Shown here one piece after another: positions 50,272-58,212 of a stretch of 64,000 nucleotides of DNA. This DNA is from CAWDNM01 sp964521195 (lineage in GTDB: Bacteria; Actinomycetota; Coriobacteriia; Anaerosomatales; JAAXUF01), in NCBI GenBank assembly GCA_964521195.1, contig CAZFRE010000002.1:558001-622000 (forward strand). Reading direction: 5' to 3'. Made by a program: the position numbers and the translations under genes. Under the pieces are notes generated by a model that had not been told where the DNA came from, searched no databases, and worked only from the letters and a program-made list of their open reading frames with translations. Position 1 is the stretch's first letter; each line of letters opens with the position of its first letter.

Positions 50272-50958
50272 TCACGCCTCTCTCAGGCGGTAGCCGAATC
50301 CGCGAACCGTGAGGATGTAGGCCGGGTTCTTGGGATCGGGCTCGATCTTCTCCCGGATGTTGTGGATGTGCACGTCGATGGCGCGCTCGTCGCCCACGGG
50401 CGACTCGTCCCACAGCGCGGTGAGGATCGCCTGGCGCGAGTACGCCGTACCTGGATGGCGGGCCATGTGCAGCAGGATGCCGTACTCGCTGCTCGTGAGG
50501 TGCACGGGGGTCTCGGCGACCCTGACCTGGCGCGAGCGGGTGTCGATTTCGAGGTCGCCCACCTGGATGCAGGCCTTCTCGTCGGGCGTGCTGCCCACGC
50601 GGCGCAGGATCGCCCTGACGCGGCTGACGAGTTCGCGCGGCGAGAACGGCTTGGTGACGTAGTCATCGGCACCGAACTCCAGGCCCAGGATGCGGTCGAC
50701 CTCGTCGCCTCTGGCCGAGAGCATGATGATGGGCACGTCTGAGGCGGTGCGCAGGTCGCGGGCGATGTCGAGACCGGACTTGCCGGGAAGCATCACGTCG
50801 AGGATCACGAGGTCGGGGTTGACCTGCGGGAACAGGAACTCCGCGCCGGCAGCGTCGCCCGCGGTGTGTACCTCGTAGCCGGCCTGGGCAAGTGCGTACT
50901 CGACGACCTTGAGTATCGACTCCTCGTCGTCGACGGCGAGAATGCGCTGGACGGTCAT
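50272..50958 (-). CDS. OmpR/PhoB-family response regulator
   Basis: A 228-residue regulator. Receiver domain with DDEES at 10-14, phospho-acceptor Asp54 in LDVMLPG, and Lys in VTKPFSPREL; winged-helix DNA-binding domain at about 128-228, with AIDVHIHNIREKI and VRGFGYRL. It should bind direct repeats with 11-base spacing, which are present upstream of both flanking membrane protein genes. ATG 50958 has GGGGGG upstream; the long alternative start at 51237 runs into the upstream gene. It is followed after 7 bases by the kinase. Confidence 0.93.
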   Translation of the reverse strand: MTVQRILAVDDEESILKVVEYALAQAGYEVHTAGDAAGAEFLFPQVNPDLVILDVMLPGKSGLDIARDLRTASDVPIIMLSARGDEVDRILGLEFGADDYVTKPFSPRELVSRVRAILRRVGSTPDEKACIQVGDLEIDTRSRQVRVAETPVHLTSSEYGILLHMARHPGTAYSRQAILTALWDESPVGDERAIDVHIHNIREKIEPDPKNPAYILTVRGFGYRLREA

Positions 50959-51030
50959 GTGCCCCCCATGCCGGATGCCGGTGCCATTGAGACGAGGATA
51001 CCCGTAACGCCGCCACCTGCCGAGACACGA

Positions 51031-51059
51031 CGAGAGGCCGGCGGCGGGCCGGCCTCTCG
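51031..51059 (-). terminator. Strong hairpin terminator candidate
   Basis: 12-bp perfect GC stem (51031-51042 with 51048-51059), 5-base loop, downstream of the membrane protein gene and upstream of the response regulator on the minus strand. Confidence 0.65.
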
Positions 51060-51092
51060 GAAGACGCTGCGGGCGTGACGGTCCGTCGGTGG

Positions 51093-51491
51093 CTACTCCG
51101 TGACCGGACCGGACTTGTGCGACTCGGCCTGGCTGCCGGCGAGGTAGAACAGCACGGCGGACACGACGGTGGGTGCGACGAAGAAGATGAGCATGATCGC
51201 CCAGACCGTCGACTCCCATCCCATGATGACGCCCCACACGATGGTGCCGATGGCCCCGATGGCGAGCAGTACCGCGACGAGCCGCTCGTAGAACCAGCCG
51301 ATGGCAAGGACCGCGATCGTGAAGACGAGCGGGTAGATCGCGACGCCGAACGCGCCGACCACATCCTTGCCGCCGTAGACGTAGGGTCCCGCGAAGGCCG
51401 TGACGATCCAGAAGATGCCGCCGAGGACCGTGAAGCCGCGTGCGAACATCCGCTCGGTGTTCTCGCGTTCCGGAGTGGTGTCAGTGTTCAT
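51093..51491 (-). CDS. Small membrane protein, paralogue of the 47.8-kb protein
   Basis: A 132-residue protein with about four helices and a charged N-terminus (MNTDTTPERENTERMFARGF). It shares the core of the 189-residue protein coded at 47791-48360 (see that entry) but lacks its first 60 residues and C-terminal tail. The ATG follows GAGGGGA. Probable role: membrane accessory or target of the two-component system beside it. Function not established. Confidence 0.75.
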   Translation of the reverse strand: MNTDTTPERENTERMFARGFTVLGGIFWIVTAFAGPYVYGGKDVVGAFGVAIYPLVFTIAVLAIGWFYERLVAVLLAIGAIGTIVWGVIMGWESTVWAIMLIFFVAPTVVSAVLFYLAGSQAESHKSGPVTE

Positions 51492-51553
51492 CGTGTTCCC
51501 CTCGTTTCCTGTCCGGTTGGCCGCCAGGCGGGCCGCCGTGTGTCACTGAGACG

Positions 51554-51559
51554 AGTATC
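51554..51559 (-). promoter_or_regulatory. -10 box GATACT
   Basis: GATACT on the minus strand, 63 bases before the ATG at 51491, nearly the same placement as for the paralogue; the direct-repeat motif is 33 bases further upstream. Confidence 0.45.
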
Positions 51560-51590
51560 CCCAGTTGGTGTTTGGTCCTGGTGGGTGTGC

Positions 51591-51607
51591 CGTTAGCGTT
51601 GTGTTAG
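51591..51607 (-). promoter_or_regulatory. CGTTAG/TGTTAG direct-repeat site
   Basis: On the plus strand CGTTAGCGTTG then TGTTAG, half-sites 11 bases apart; it matches the site upstream of the paralogue (48471-48487). Distance to the -10 differs between the two by 11 bases, one helical turn. Confidence 0.5.
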
Positions 51608-51650
51608 GACTCGGGCAGCTCGCGCCGTTCGCGTCCGGCGTGTGCTCTGG

Positions 51651-51656
51651 TACGCT
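51651..51656 (+). promoter_or_regulatory. -10 box TACGCT
   Basis: TACGCT lies 51 bases before the ATG of the first DegV gene; leader has GAGGAGGGG. Confidence 0.4.
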
Positions 51657-51706
51657 CGTCGGTGAGGTGGTTTCTGAGAACCCGCCCGCAGAGGAGGGGA
51701 CGCTTG

Positions 51707-52570
51707 ATGGACATCGGCAGTTCGCGAACGCGTACGCTCGCCGTCATCACCGACAGTACCGCCGACATCTCACCGGCCATCGCCGAGGAGCACGGCATCA
51801 CCGTGGTCCCGCTGACGGTCACGTTCGAGGATGCGACCTTCCCGGACGGGCAGCTCACGCAGCAGCAGTTCTTCGACCGGATGCGGTCGAGCGCATCGCT
51901 GCCCACGACCTCGCAGCCGCCGATCGGCATCTTCACCGAGGCGTACGAGCGCGCGCTCGAAGTCGCCGACCACGTGATTTCCGTCCACATCTCCGAGCGG
52001 CTTTCCGGGACCATCAGCTCGGCCCGTCAGGCCGCCGAGCAGTTCCCGGGTCGCGTGCACGTCTTCGACTCTCACAACCTGTCGTGGGGACTGGGCTGGC
52101 AGGTGCTCGAGGCAGCCCAGGCCGCGGCCGACGGGCTCGGCCCGGACGCGGCGCTCATCAGGCTCGCGCGACTGCGCGATCGCGTGCGGCTCATCGTGGG
52201 CCTCGACTCGCTCGACAATCTCGCGCGCGGCGGCCGTATCGGCAGGGTGGGCGCGTTTCTCGGTGCGATGCTGAATCTCAAGGTCACGCTCACCGTCGAC
52301 CCGAACGGCGAGTTCGTGCCGCTCGAACGCAATCGTGGTGAGAAGGCCGCACTGCGCCACACGATGGACTGGGTGACCCAGCAGATGGGGTCGGCGACGA
52401 GCGGCAGGTTCGCGATCGGGCATGCGCTGTCGCTCGAGCGTGCGCAGGCCCTCGCGGAGGAGATCCGCTCGCGCTACGAAGCCACGGAGCTCGTCATCTA
52501 CGAAGCCGGCTCCGTGATCTCGACGCACACCGGAACGGGTTGGGGAGTGGCGCTCGTCCCGGGCGAGTGA
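51707..52570 (+). CDS. DegV family fatty-acid-binding protein
   Basis: A 287-residue DegV protein. N-terminal ITDSTADISP, ligand-contact Thr/Ser in LPTTSQPPIG, SGTISSAR, the LARGGRIGRVGAFLGAML loop, and a C-terminal SVISTHTGTGWGVALVP. Family members bind a fatty acid with buried carboxylate and, in Firmicutes, present it to kinase FakA; no fakA-like gene is in this window. ATG 51707 has GAGGAGGGG seven bases upstream, against a longer reading at 51662. This is one of three DegV genes here. Confidence 0.92.
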   Translation: MDIGSSRTRTLAVITDSTADISPAIAEEHGITVVPLTVTFEDATFPDGQLTQQQFFDRMRSSASLPTTSQPPIGIFTEAYERALEVADHVISVHISERLSGTISSARQAAEQFPGRVHVFDSHNLSWGLGWQVLEAAQAAADGLGPDAALIRLARLRDRVRLIVGLDSLDNLARGGRIGRVGAFLGAMLNLKVTLTVDPNGEFVPLERNRGEKAALRHTMDWVTQQMGSATSGRFAIGHALSLERAQALAEEIRSRYEATELVIYEAGSVISTHTGTGWGVALVPGE

Positions 52571-52602
52571 GCGAGGCCACTGCAGCGCACCGCAGGGCGG
52601 GG

Positions 52603-52608
52603 TACACT
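52603..52608 (+). promoter_or_regulatory. -10 box TACACT
   Basis: TACACT lies 48 bases before the PASTA gene start. No clear -35 hexamer. Confidence 0.45.
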
Positions 52609-52656
52609 TGCCGCAGGGGCGGCGCGGCTGCCCGACGTGAGTGAACGAGGGGAACG

Positions 52657-53346
52657 ATGACGCAGGACCTCGGGACCGAAGACGGGATCGTCGAGGCCGA
52701 TGAGAGCCTCGAAGAACCCGCCGCGGAAGACGAAGAGGAAGAGCGCTCCGGCCGCCGGTCTGTGATCTGGCCGTTGATCGCCCTGATCATCCTCATCCTG
52801 CTCCTGTTCTGGTGCCTCTGGGGCTATTGGGGTTCTCGGAAGGGCGCTGTCGTCGGCATCAAGAAGAGCGTGACCGCGGTGACCACCGGCCAGTACGGCG
52901 TCACCGAACCGCCCGCGACTGACTTCGAGGTCGACGAGGGACCGGTGGTCCCCGATGTCATCGGCATGCAGCGCGGTGCTGCGATCGCGGCGATCCAGGC
53001 TGCCGGGTACGTGGCATCCGTCACCGACGTGTACGGCACGTCGCATCCCGCCAACAGCGTCTTCCAGCAGCGTCCGAGCGGGGGCTCGCGCCTCGACGAG
53101 GGTGGCACCGTGGGCATGCTCGTCCAGCAGCGCGCGAAGCCCACCGTGACCGTTCCCGACCTCTACGGGCTCACGCAAGCCGAGGCGGAGCGCAGGATCC
53201 GCGCACTCGGACTGGACGTGACGCTGAGCTACGCTCCCACGACGGGCACGCGCAAGGCCGGGCGCACCTACAGCCAGTGGCCGCGCGCCGGTGATCGGGT
53301 GCCGGCCGATGGCGACGTGCAGATCCAGATCACGATCGAGCCGTAA
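52657..53346 (+). CDS. PASTA-domain membrane protein
   Basis: A 229-residue protein. A strongly acidic cytoplasmic N-terminus (1-32), one membrane helix (about 38-58), then two extracellular PASTA domains (about 98-161: VPDVIGMQRGAAIAAIQAAGY; about 167-229: VPDLYGLTQAEAERRIRALGLDV). PASTA domains bind uncrosslinked peptidoglycan or lipid II. Here they are fused to no kinase or transpeptidase, so the acidic tail may interact with a separate partner. The start ATG follows GAGGGGA. Confidence 0.88.
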   Translation: MTQDLGTEDGIVEADESLEEPAAEDEEEERSGRRSVIWPLIALIILILLLFWCLWGYWGSRKGAVVGIKKSVTAVTTGQYGVTEPPATDFEVDEGPVVPDVIGMQRGAAIAAIQAAGYVASVTDVYGTSHPANSVFQQRPSGGSRLDEGGTVGMLVQQRAKPTVTVPDLYGLTQAEAERRIRALGLDVTLSYAPTTGTRKAGRTYSQWPRAGDRVPADGDVQIQITIEP

Positions 53347-53421
53347 CGACCGGCGCCCGCGCATGTTCGTGTTCGGGTTCGCGTCAGACCCCCGCGCTAC
53401 GGTGCGGTGGGAGGCGATGGC

Positions 53422-54006
53422 ATGAGTGCTGAGCACGACATCACACGGGCACTGCAGGTGCTCGAGCGCGCGCTCGGGTCGAGTAGTCGCGTGACGCGAC
53501 GACGGGCCATCTGCATGCTCGCGCATGTCGATTGCGCGAACCGCGTCCGCTGGCTCGAACAGGGGCTTTCAGATCGCGACGAGTCCGTCTCGGCATGCGC
53601 GCTGGCGGTCCTCGCCTGGATCGCCGAGCCGGGCGAGGCACCGTGGCCGCAGCGCGAGGACCCGCGGTTCGACCGCGTCGCCGTCGCCGGGTTCCGGTCG
53701 CCGGCTGGTGCGGACGACCCGCTCTTCGACCTCGAGTCCGGTTCGCGGTGGGCGTGGGAGTATGTCGTCGAGGTCTGGCGCGACGATGGGCTGCTCGTGG
53801 GCTCGTTCTGCGTCGGGACGTGCGTGGAAGACGACGTCCACGCTCGGCGCATCGCACTCGGCCAGGCGGTCCTGGCCAGCGCCACGGGAAACGGCGACGC
53901 GTTTGACGCGGGGACCGCTGCGACGTTCATCGTGGCCAAGCGGTCGGTCCCTGCACGGCGACGGGAGCCCGGCGACCGGCGCGATCGTTCGCGAGGCGCG
54001 GGGTAG
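53422..54006 (+). CDS. HEAT-like hypothetical protein
   Basis: A 194-residue soluble protein. The first 70 residues look like helical HEAT-type repeats (ITRALQVLERALGSSSRVTRRRAICMLAHVDCANRVRWLEQGL..., SVSACALAVLAWIAEPG). The rest is mixed and cysteine-containing (SFCVGTCVEDDV) and ends basic (RREPGDRRDRSRG). No named family. ATG 53422 follows GGGAGG. A 12-bp hairpin follows the gene. Confidence 0.65.
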   Translation: MSAEHDITRALQVLERALGSSSRVTRRRAICMLAHVDCANRVRWLEQGLSDRDESVSACALAVLAWIAEPGEAPWPQREDPRFDRVAVAGFRSPAGADDPLFDLESGSRWAWEYVVEVWRDDGLLVGSFCVGTCVEDDVHARRIALGQAVLASATGNGDAFDAGTAATFIVAKRSVPARRREPGDRRDRSRGAG

Positions 54007-54080
54007 GATGCGGGATTTCCGCGAACCCTCACGAGGTCGAAACCTCACGGCAACAGACGCGCGGTACAACGGATGCAGGT

Positions 54081-54111
54081 GCCCGCCGGTGTCCATCCCA
54101 CACCGGCGGGC
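54081..54111. repeat. 12-bp perfect inverted repeat
   Basis: Arms 54081-54092 and 54100-54111 pair perfectly over a 7-base loop, 75 bases after the HEAT-like gene and 45 before the HAD gene. No T-run, so terminator, leader hairpin or binding site. Confidence 0.5.
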
Positions 54112-54155
54112 TCACCACTTCGACGGCACCGGCGATACGAAGGAGGGAGGCGCGC

Positions 54156-54941
54156 GTGGTTCCCGATCAGGTCCGCGCGGTGCTCATCGATCTGCAGGGC
54201 ACGCTTCTCACCCCGGGGGGCGTCGCGTACCGGCGCGCGGGTGAGGCGTACGCCTCCCTGCAGGCGCGCGGGCTCGACCTGCGGGTGGTAACCAACGTCG
54301 ACTCGGTGCCCACCGCCACGCTCGTGCGCCGCCTCGCGGCAGCCGGTGTCCCGGTGCGAGGCGACGACGTGTTCTCGCCCGTGTCGGCGGCGTGCCGGTT
54401 CTTCGAGCGGCACGGCCGGCCACGGTGCTACCTGCTCGTACCGGACGCCATAGAGCCGGAGTTCGCCACCTTTCGCGCCAACGGCGGGAGGGTGGACTAC
54501 GTCGTCGTCGGCGACTGCCGGGAAGGCTTCACGTACGACCGGCTCAACGAGGCCCTCCGCCATCTGCGCACCGGTGCGCAGCTCGTAGCGTTGCAGAAGG
54601 GGAGGCGCTATGAGGGCGAGGACGGCCCGGTGCTCGACACGGGCGCGTTCGTCTCGGCGCTGGAGTATGGCGCGAACACGCAGGCCTACGTGGTCGGCAA
54701 GCCCTCGACCGAGCTGCTGCGCATGGCGATCGAGGACGTCGGCTGCGACCCGTACGAGGCGGTGGTGGTGGGCGACAGCGTAGGCAACGACATCGCGGGC
54801 GCGCACTCCGCCGGGGCGCGTTCGGTGCTGGTGCGTACGGGCTCGTACTCGCTCGCAGAGCTCGAGCGCTCGGAGCTCAAGCCCGATCTCGTCATCGATT
54901 CCGTAGCCGACCTGCCCGACGCGCTCGATCAGCTGCGCTAG
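54156..54941 (+). CDS. HAD phosphatase, NagD/HDHD2-like
   Basis: A 261-residue HAD-superfamily IIA protein. Motif I is DLQGTLL: the nucleophile Asp is present, but the second Asp (general acid) is replaced by Gln, as in the HDHD2/LHPP branch that has Ser there. Motif II VTNVDS, motif III Lys in VVGKPS, motif IV GDSVGNDIAGAH. Cap domain about 75-175. Substrate unknown; possible phosphohistidine, phospholysine or sugar phosphatase. GTG 54156 follows GGAGG at good spacing. It is convergent with the Fe-S protein gene. Confidence 0.85.
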   Translation: MVPDQVRAVLIDLQGTLLTPGGVAYRRAGEAYASLQARGLDLRVVTNVDSVPTATLVRRLAAAGVPVRGDDVFSPVSAACRFFERHGRPRCYLLVPDAIEPEFATFRANGGRVDYVVVGDCREGFTYDRLNEALRHLRTGAQLVALQKGRRYEGEDGPVLDTGAFVSALEYGANTQAYVVGKPSTELLRMAIEDVGCDPYEAVVVGDSVGNDIAGAHSAGARSVLVRTGSYSLAELERSELKPDLVIDSVADLPDALDQLR

Positions 54942-54972
54942 CAGCCGGCAAGCCTGCAGCGGCTGCCTGGCC

Positions 54973-54989
54973 CGCCACGCATGGTGGCG
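54973..54989. terminator. Short hairpin between convergent genes
   Basis: 6-bp stem CGCCAC/GTGGCG with 5-base loop between the HAD gene and the convergent Fe-S gene. Weak candidate. Confidence 0.3.
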
Positions 54990-55826
54990 CTACCAGAGCG
55001 TGGCGACCTCGGACACACTCGCCCGCTCGGCAAGCGCGATCGCGTCGTGCGCGCACGCCGTGCGGCAGATCCCGCAGCCCCAGCACCTCTCGGCGTGGAA
55101 GGTCACGGACCCGCGGCCCGCGTCGATCGCCGAGAAGGGGCAGATCTCCGCGCATGCGCCGCACCGCGTGCAGCGCTCGGAGTCCAGGCGCGCCACGGTC
55201 TCGCCGCGCCACATGAGCTTGATGTCGTAGCCGGCGGTCAGCTTCATGGCCATGCAGCCGCTGCTGAGGTTGCAGTTGCAGATCGCCGCGGTGAAGGGCG
55301 TCTTGAACGTCCAGATCGAGTGCATGAGCCCGCGCTCCTCGCACGAGCGCATGAGCTCCATGGCCTCGTCTTTGGTCAGCGTGTGGAAGTCGTCGAGGTC
55401 GGGCCCGCCGTCGTAGTCCTTGAAGCCTTCGGCCAGCACGCTGTCGACGGGTTTGGAGGTGACGAGGACGCAGACCTCCTCGGCGTCGCGGTTACGCTCG
55501 TGCATGCGGCAGATGCAGGGGATGACGGTGATGCTGGTCGCGAGGTCGAGCACCTGCTCGACGTCTTCGATCGGGAGGGGCTGGCCGAAGTGGTCCCGGC
55601 GCATCTTGCGCGAGATGCTGTCCTTGGCCAGACGCGCCACCGGGCGCGGCAGCGTGCCGATGACTTCACCGGCGGTGATGGCGCGAGCGCGCATCTCCTC
55701 GAACCCGTCGATGAAGTGGACTACATAGCGGCGCCGCTCGAGATCGGACTCGAGGTCGGCCGCATAGTGTTCCGCCTGCAGGTACCAGCGCTTACCTTCA
55801 CCGTGCTCGACGCAGAACTGGCACAT
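54990..55826 (-). CDS. 2[4Fe-4S] ferredoxin-type protein with extra cysteines
   Basis: A 278-residue iron-sulfur protein. N-terminus MCQFCVEHGEGKRWYLQAEHYA and two internal cysteine groups (PCICRMHERN, ICNCNLSSGCMAMK), then a C-terminal ferredoxin pair: CTRCGACAEICPF and CWGCGICRTACAH. The CIC/CNC groups may bind another cluster or metal. Such proteins take part in electron transfer of anaerobes; no partner oxidoreductase is adjacent. The ATG follows GGAGAG. The small gene at 55889 lies 62 bases upstream on the same strand and may share its transcript. Confidence 0.82.
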   Translation of the reverse strand: MCQFCVEHGEGKRWYLQAEHYAADLESDLERRRYVVHFIDGFEEMRARAITAGEVIGTLPRPVARLAKDSISRKMRRDHFGQPLPIEDVEQVLDLATSITVIPCICRMHERNRDAEEVCVLVTSKPVDSVLAEGFKDYDGGPDLDDFHTLTKDEAMELMRSCEERGLMHSIWTFKTPFTAAICNCNLSSGCMAMKLTAGYDIKLMWRGETVARLDSERCTRCGACAEICPFSAIDAGRGSVTFHAERCWGCGICRTACAHDAIALAERASVSEVATLW

Positions 55827-55888
55827 GGACTCTCCGGTGCGTGTGTGTGATGCGGGCGAGTCGCGCGCGTCAGGCGCGCGGGAGCGTG

Positions 55889-56092
55889 CTACTCGGCAGC
55901 GGGTTCGGCGGTCGCCTGACGGATGAGGCGATCCGTGCGCTCCTTGCGGTTCGCGCGCTCTTCGGAAGCGTAGAGTTCGCCGATCCTGCCGGCAAGCATG
56001 CCGGGCACATCGAGCGCCGGTTCACCAGCGACGACCGGAATGTGGTCGGAATCGAGCCAATCGGATGCAGAACGACCAACCGTCGACTTCAT
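55889..56092 (-). CDS. Small hypothetical protein
   Basis: A 67-residue acidic protein (MKSTVGRSASDWLDSDHIPVV...) with a charged helical C-terminus (YASEERANRKERTDRLIRQ). No family recognised. ATG 56092 has GGAGGGG upstream; the longer reading at 56161 lacks a ribosome site. It precedes the Fe-S protein gene on the minus strand. Confidence 0.55.
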   Translation of the reverse strand: MKSTVGRSASDWLDSDHIPVVAGEPALDVPGMLAGRIGELYASEERANRKERTDRLIRQATAEPAAE

Positions 56093-56229
56093 GGACCCCT
56101 CCGTACTCAGCGGGCGGTCTCGCTCCTCCGTGCCGGACCGCAACCATGAGTATCCCCCCAATGCGCGACAGAGCGGTAGGGGGACGGCCAGAATTCACAA
56201 CTTGTAACCGGAATCCACACACACCGCAG
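56093..56229 (-). promoter_or_regulatory. Intergenic region with dyad
   Basis: 137 bases between the carbamate kinase stop and the small protein start. It holds a GATACT box (about 56150-56145) and the near-palindrome TTCACAACTTGTAA at 56194-56207. No terminator is clear. Confidence 0.3.
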
Positions 56230-57195
56230 CTACGGCGTGAAGCGCGTTCCCGCTCGGCCGGACAGGGCCGCCGAGAGGTCCTCGCCTCGGCAGATGAGGG
56301 CGTCGTTGCCGGTCTTCTCGGCGAACCACGCGGCGGCGGCGACCTTCGGGCCGATGCTGCCGACCGGGAGCTCGCCGCTTTCGAGCAGCTCGTGCGCTTG
56401 CGCGGGGGTGAGCGTGTCGTGGCGGCGCTGTTCGGGCGTGCCCCATCCCGAGTACACCGCGTCGGCCTCCATGAGGATGACGAACGCCTCGGCGGAGATC
56501 TCCGCGGCGAGCACGGCGCTCGCCCAGTCCTTGTCGATGACGGCGTCGACGCCGGTGAGCGTGGTGTCCGCGGCCTCGACCACCGGCACGCCACCGCCGC
56601 CGGCCGCGATCGCGACCACGCCCGCCTTGACGAGCGCACGGATCGCAGGCGTCTCGATGATGCGCTGCGGGCGGGGTGAGGGGACGACGCGGCGCCAACC
56701 GCGACCCTTCTCCTCGGCGATCTGCCAGCCGCGCTCCTCGGCGAGCCGCTGGGCCTCTTCGAACGGGTAGCGCGGGCCGATGGGCTTGGTGGGGTTCTCG
56801 AATGCCGGGTCGTCGGCGGCGACGACGACCTGCGTGACGACGGTCGCGACGGGGATCACCACGCCGCGCAGCTTCAGGCGGTTGCCGAGCACCTGCTGCA
56901 GCATCAGGCCGATGCCGCCTTCGGAGTCGGCGTCTGCGATGTAGAGCGGCATGGGCGGGATGATGTCGCAGGCGGCCTCGTTGCGCATGAGGATATCGCC
57001 GACGACCGGGCCGTTGCCGTGCGTGACGACGACATGCGCGCCCTCGGCGACGAGCGCCGCCACGAACGCCATCGCTTCGTCGGCGCGGCGGAACTGCGAT
57101 TCGATGCCGGGCACGTCGTCAGCGCGCGCCATGGCGTTGCCGCCCAGGGCGATGACGATCGTGCGTCCGACGGGATCTGTGAGTGCTGCGCTCAT
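56230..57195 (-). CDS. arcC: Carbamate kinase
   Basis: A 321-residue amino-acid kinase. Family marks: VIALGGNAM at the start, VVVTHGNGPVVG, MLQQVLGN, AIAAGGGGVPVVE, GVDAVIDKDWASAVLA and GSIGPKVAAA. It converts carbamoyl phosphate and ADP to ATP, carbamate or CO2 plus NH3, as the last step of arginine deiminase or purine/allantoin fermentation. No arcA, arcB or transporter is next to it in the window. It has a TTGCATAG copy at 57244 upstream. Confidence 0.95.
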   Translation of the reverse strand: MSAALTDPVGRTIVIALGGNAMARADDVPGIESQFRRADEAMAFVAALVAEGAHVVVTHGNGPVVGDILMRNEAACDIIPPMPLYIADADSEGGIGLMLQQVLGNRLKLRGVVIPVATVVTQVVVAADDPAFENPTKPIGPRYPFEEAQRLAEERGWQIAEEKGRGWRRVVPSPRPQRIIETPAIRALVKAGVVAIAAGGGGVPVVEAADTTLTGVDAVIDKDWASAVLAAEISAEAFVILMEADAVYSGWGTPEQRRHDTLTPAQAHELLESGELPVGSIGPKVAAAAWFAEKTGNDALICRGEDLSAALSGRAGTRFTP

Positions 57196-57351
57196 GAGTT
57201 CTCATTCCCTCAAGCGGTAGCGGTGCTCCGCTGTGCCGTTGCTTTGCATAGGATTCAGCGCATACCGTATAACGCGACGCGCGCCCGCGCCAGCCGCAGG
57301 TCGTGTATCGTGGTGCTGTTCACCTGACCGACCGGTACAAGAGGAGCCGCC
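57196..57351. promoter_or_regulatory. Divergent arcC-degV promoter region
   Basis: 156 bases. It holds TTGCATAG (57244-57251), as in the EamA operator candidate, a GTATAAC box near 57268, and TATCGT at about 57305 for the DegV gene, whose ribosome site is GAGGAG. Confidence 0.35.
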
Positions 57352-58212
57352 ATGGGCGTCAGCGTGGTCACCGATTCGCTCGCATCGATCCCCGCCGCGG
57401 ACGCGGCTGACGCCGGCGTCTCGGTCGTGTCGCTCTACATCAACGACGGTGAGACCAACGAGCGCGAGCTCGACATGGACGTCGCCGCGTTCTACGCGCG
57501 CCTCGCCGACATGCGAACCCTGCCCACGTCCTCGCAGCCCTCGGTCGACTCGTTCCTCACCGCGTTCCGCTCCGCGGTCGAGGCGGGGAGCGAGGTCCTC
57601 GGCGTGTTCGTCTCGCGCAAGATGAGCGGCACGCTCGAAGCGGCACGGATCGCCGCCGACATGGTCCTCGCCGAGAAACCCGGCGCGCGCATCGAGCTGC
57701 TCGACAGCGGCTCGAACTCGATGCAGGAAGGCTTCGGGGTGCTTGCGGCCGCGAAGGCAGCGCAGGCCGGCGAGACCATCGAGCGCTGCATGGAGGCCGC
57801 GCGCGACACGCTGTCGCGGACGCGCTACCTGTTCACTCCCGAGTCGCTCGAGTACCTGCGACGCGGCGGTCGTATCGGCGCGGCGTCGGCGCTGCTCGGC
57901 GGCCTCTTGCAGATCAAGCCGCTGCTCACCGTGGAAGACGGCGTCACCACCACATACGCGAAGGTCCGCACGCGCGGCAAGGCGCTCACCGAGATGGCGC
58001 GCACGTTCACTGACGACGTCACCGCTCACGGGCTCGCTCAGGTGATCGTGCACTACATAGGCGAGCCCGGCCCCGCCGAGGAGTTCGCGCGCGAGTACGT
58101 CGAGCCAGTGTCCGGCGCGCCTGTCCGCGTCATCCCCGTGAGCCCCGTGATCGGGTTGCACGTGGGGCCGGCCATCGGCCTGGTGTATGAGACGGAGCGT
58201 GCATGGGCGTGA
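57352..58212 (+). CDS. DegV family fatty-acid-binding protein
   Basis: A 286-residue DegV protein with VVTDSLASIP, ligand-contact LPTSSQPSVDS, SGTLEAAR, the YLRRGGRIGAASALLGG loop and C-terminal IGLHVGPAIGLVY. See the first DegV gene for role. The ATG follows GAGGAG. Its last 10 bases overlap the third DegV gene in another frame, so both are made from one transcript; they may prefer different fatty acids. Confidence 0.93.
   Translation: MGVSVVTDSLASIPAADAADAGVSVVSLYINDGETNERELDMDVAAFYARLADMRTLPTSSQPSVDSFLTAFRSAVEAGSEVLGVFVSRKMSGTLEAARIAADMVLAEKPGARIELLDSGSNSMQEGFGVLAAAKAAQAGETIERCMEAARDTLSRTRYLFTPESLEYLRRGGRIGAASALLGGLLQIKPLLTVEDGVTTTYAKVRTRGKALTEMARTFTDDVTAHGLAQVIVHYIGEPGPAEEFAREYVEPVSGAPVRVIPVSPVIGLHVGPAIGLVYETERAWA

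Noticed and set aside
56194..56207. TTCACAACTTGTAA as a Rex redox-repressor site
   Set aside because: Only one half matches the Rex consensus; the spacing and second half do not.
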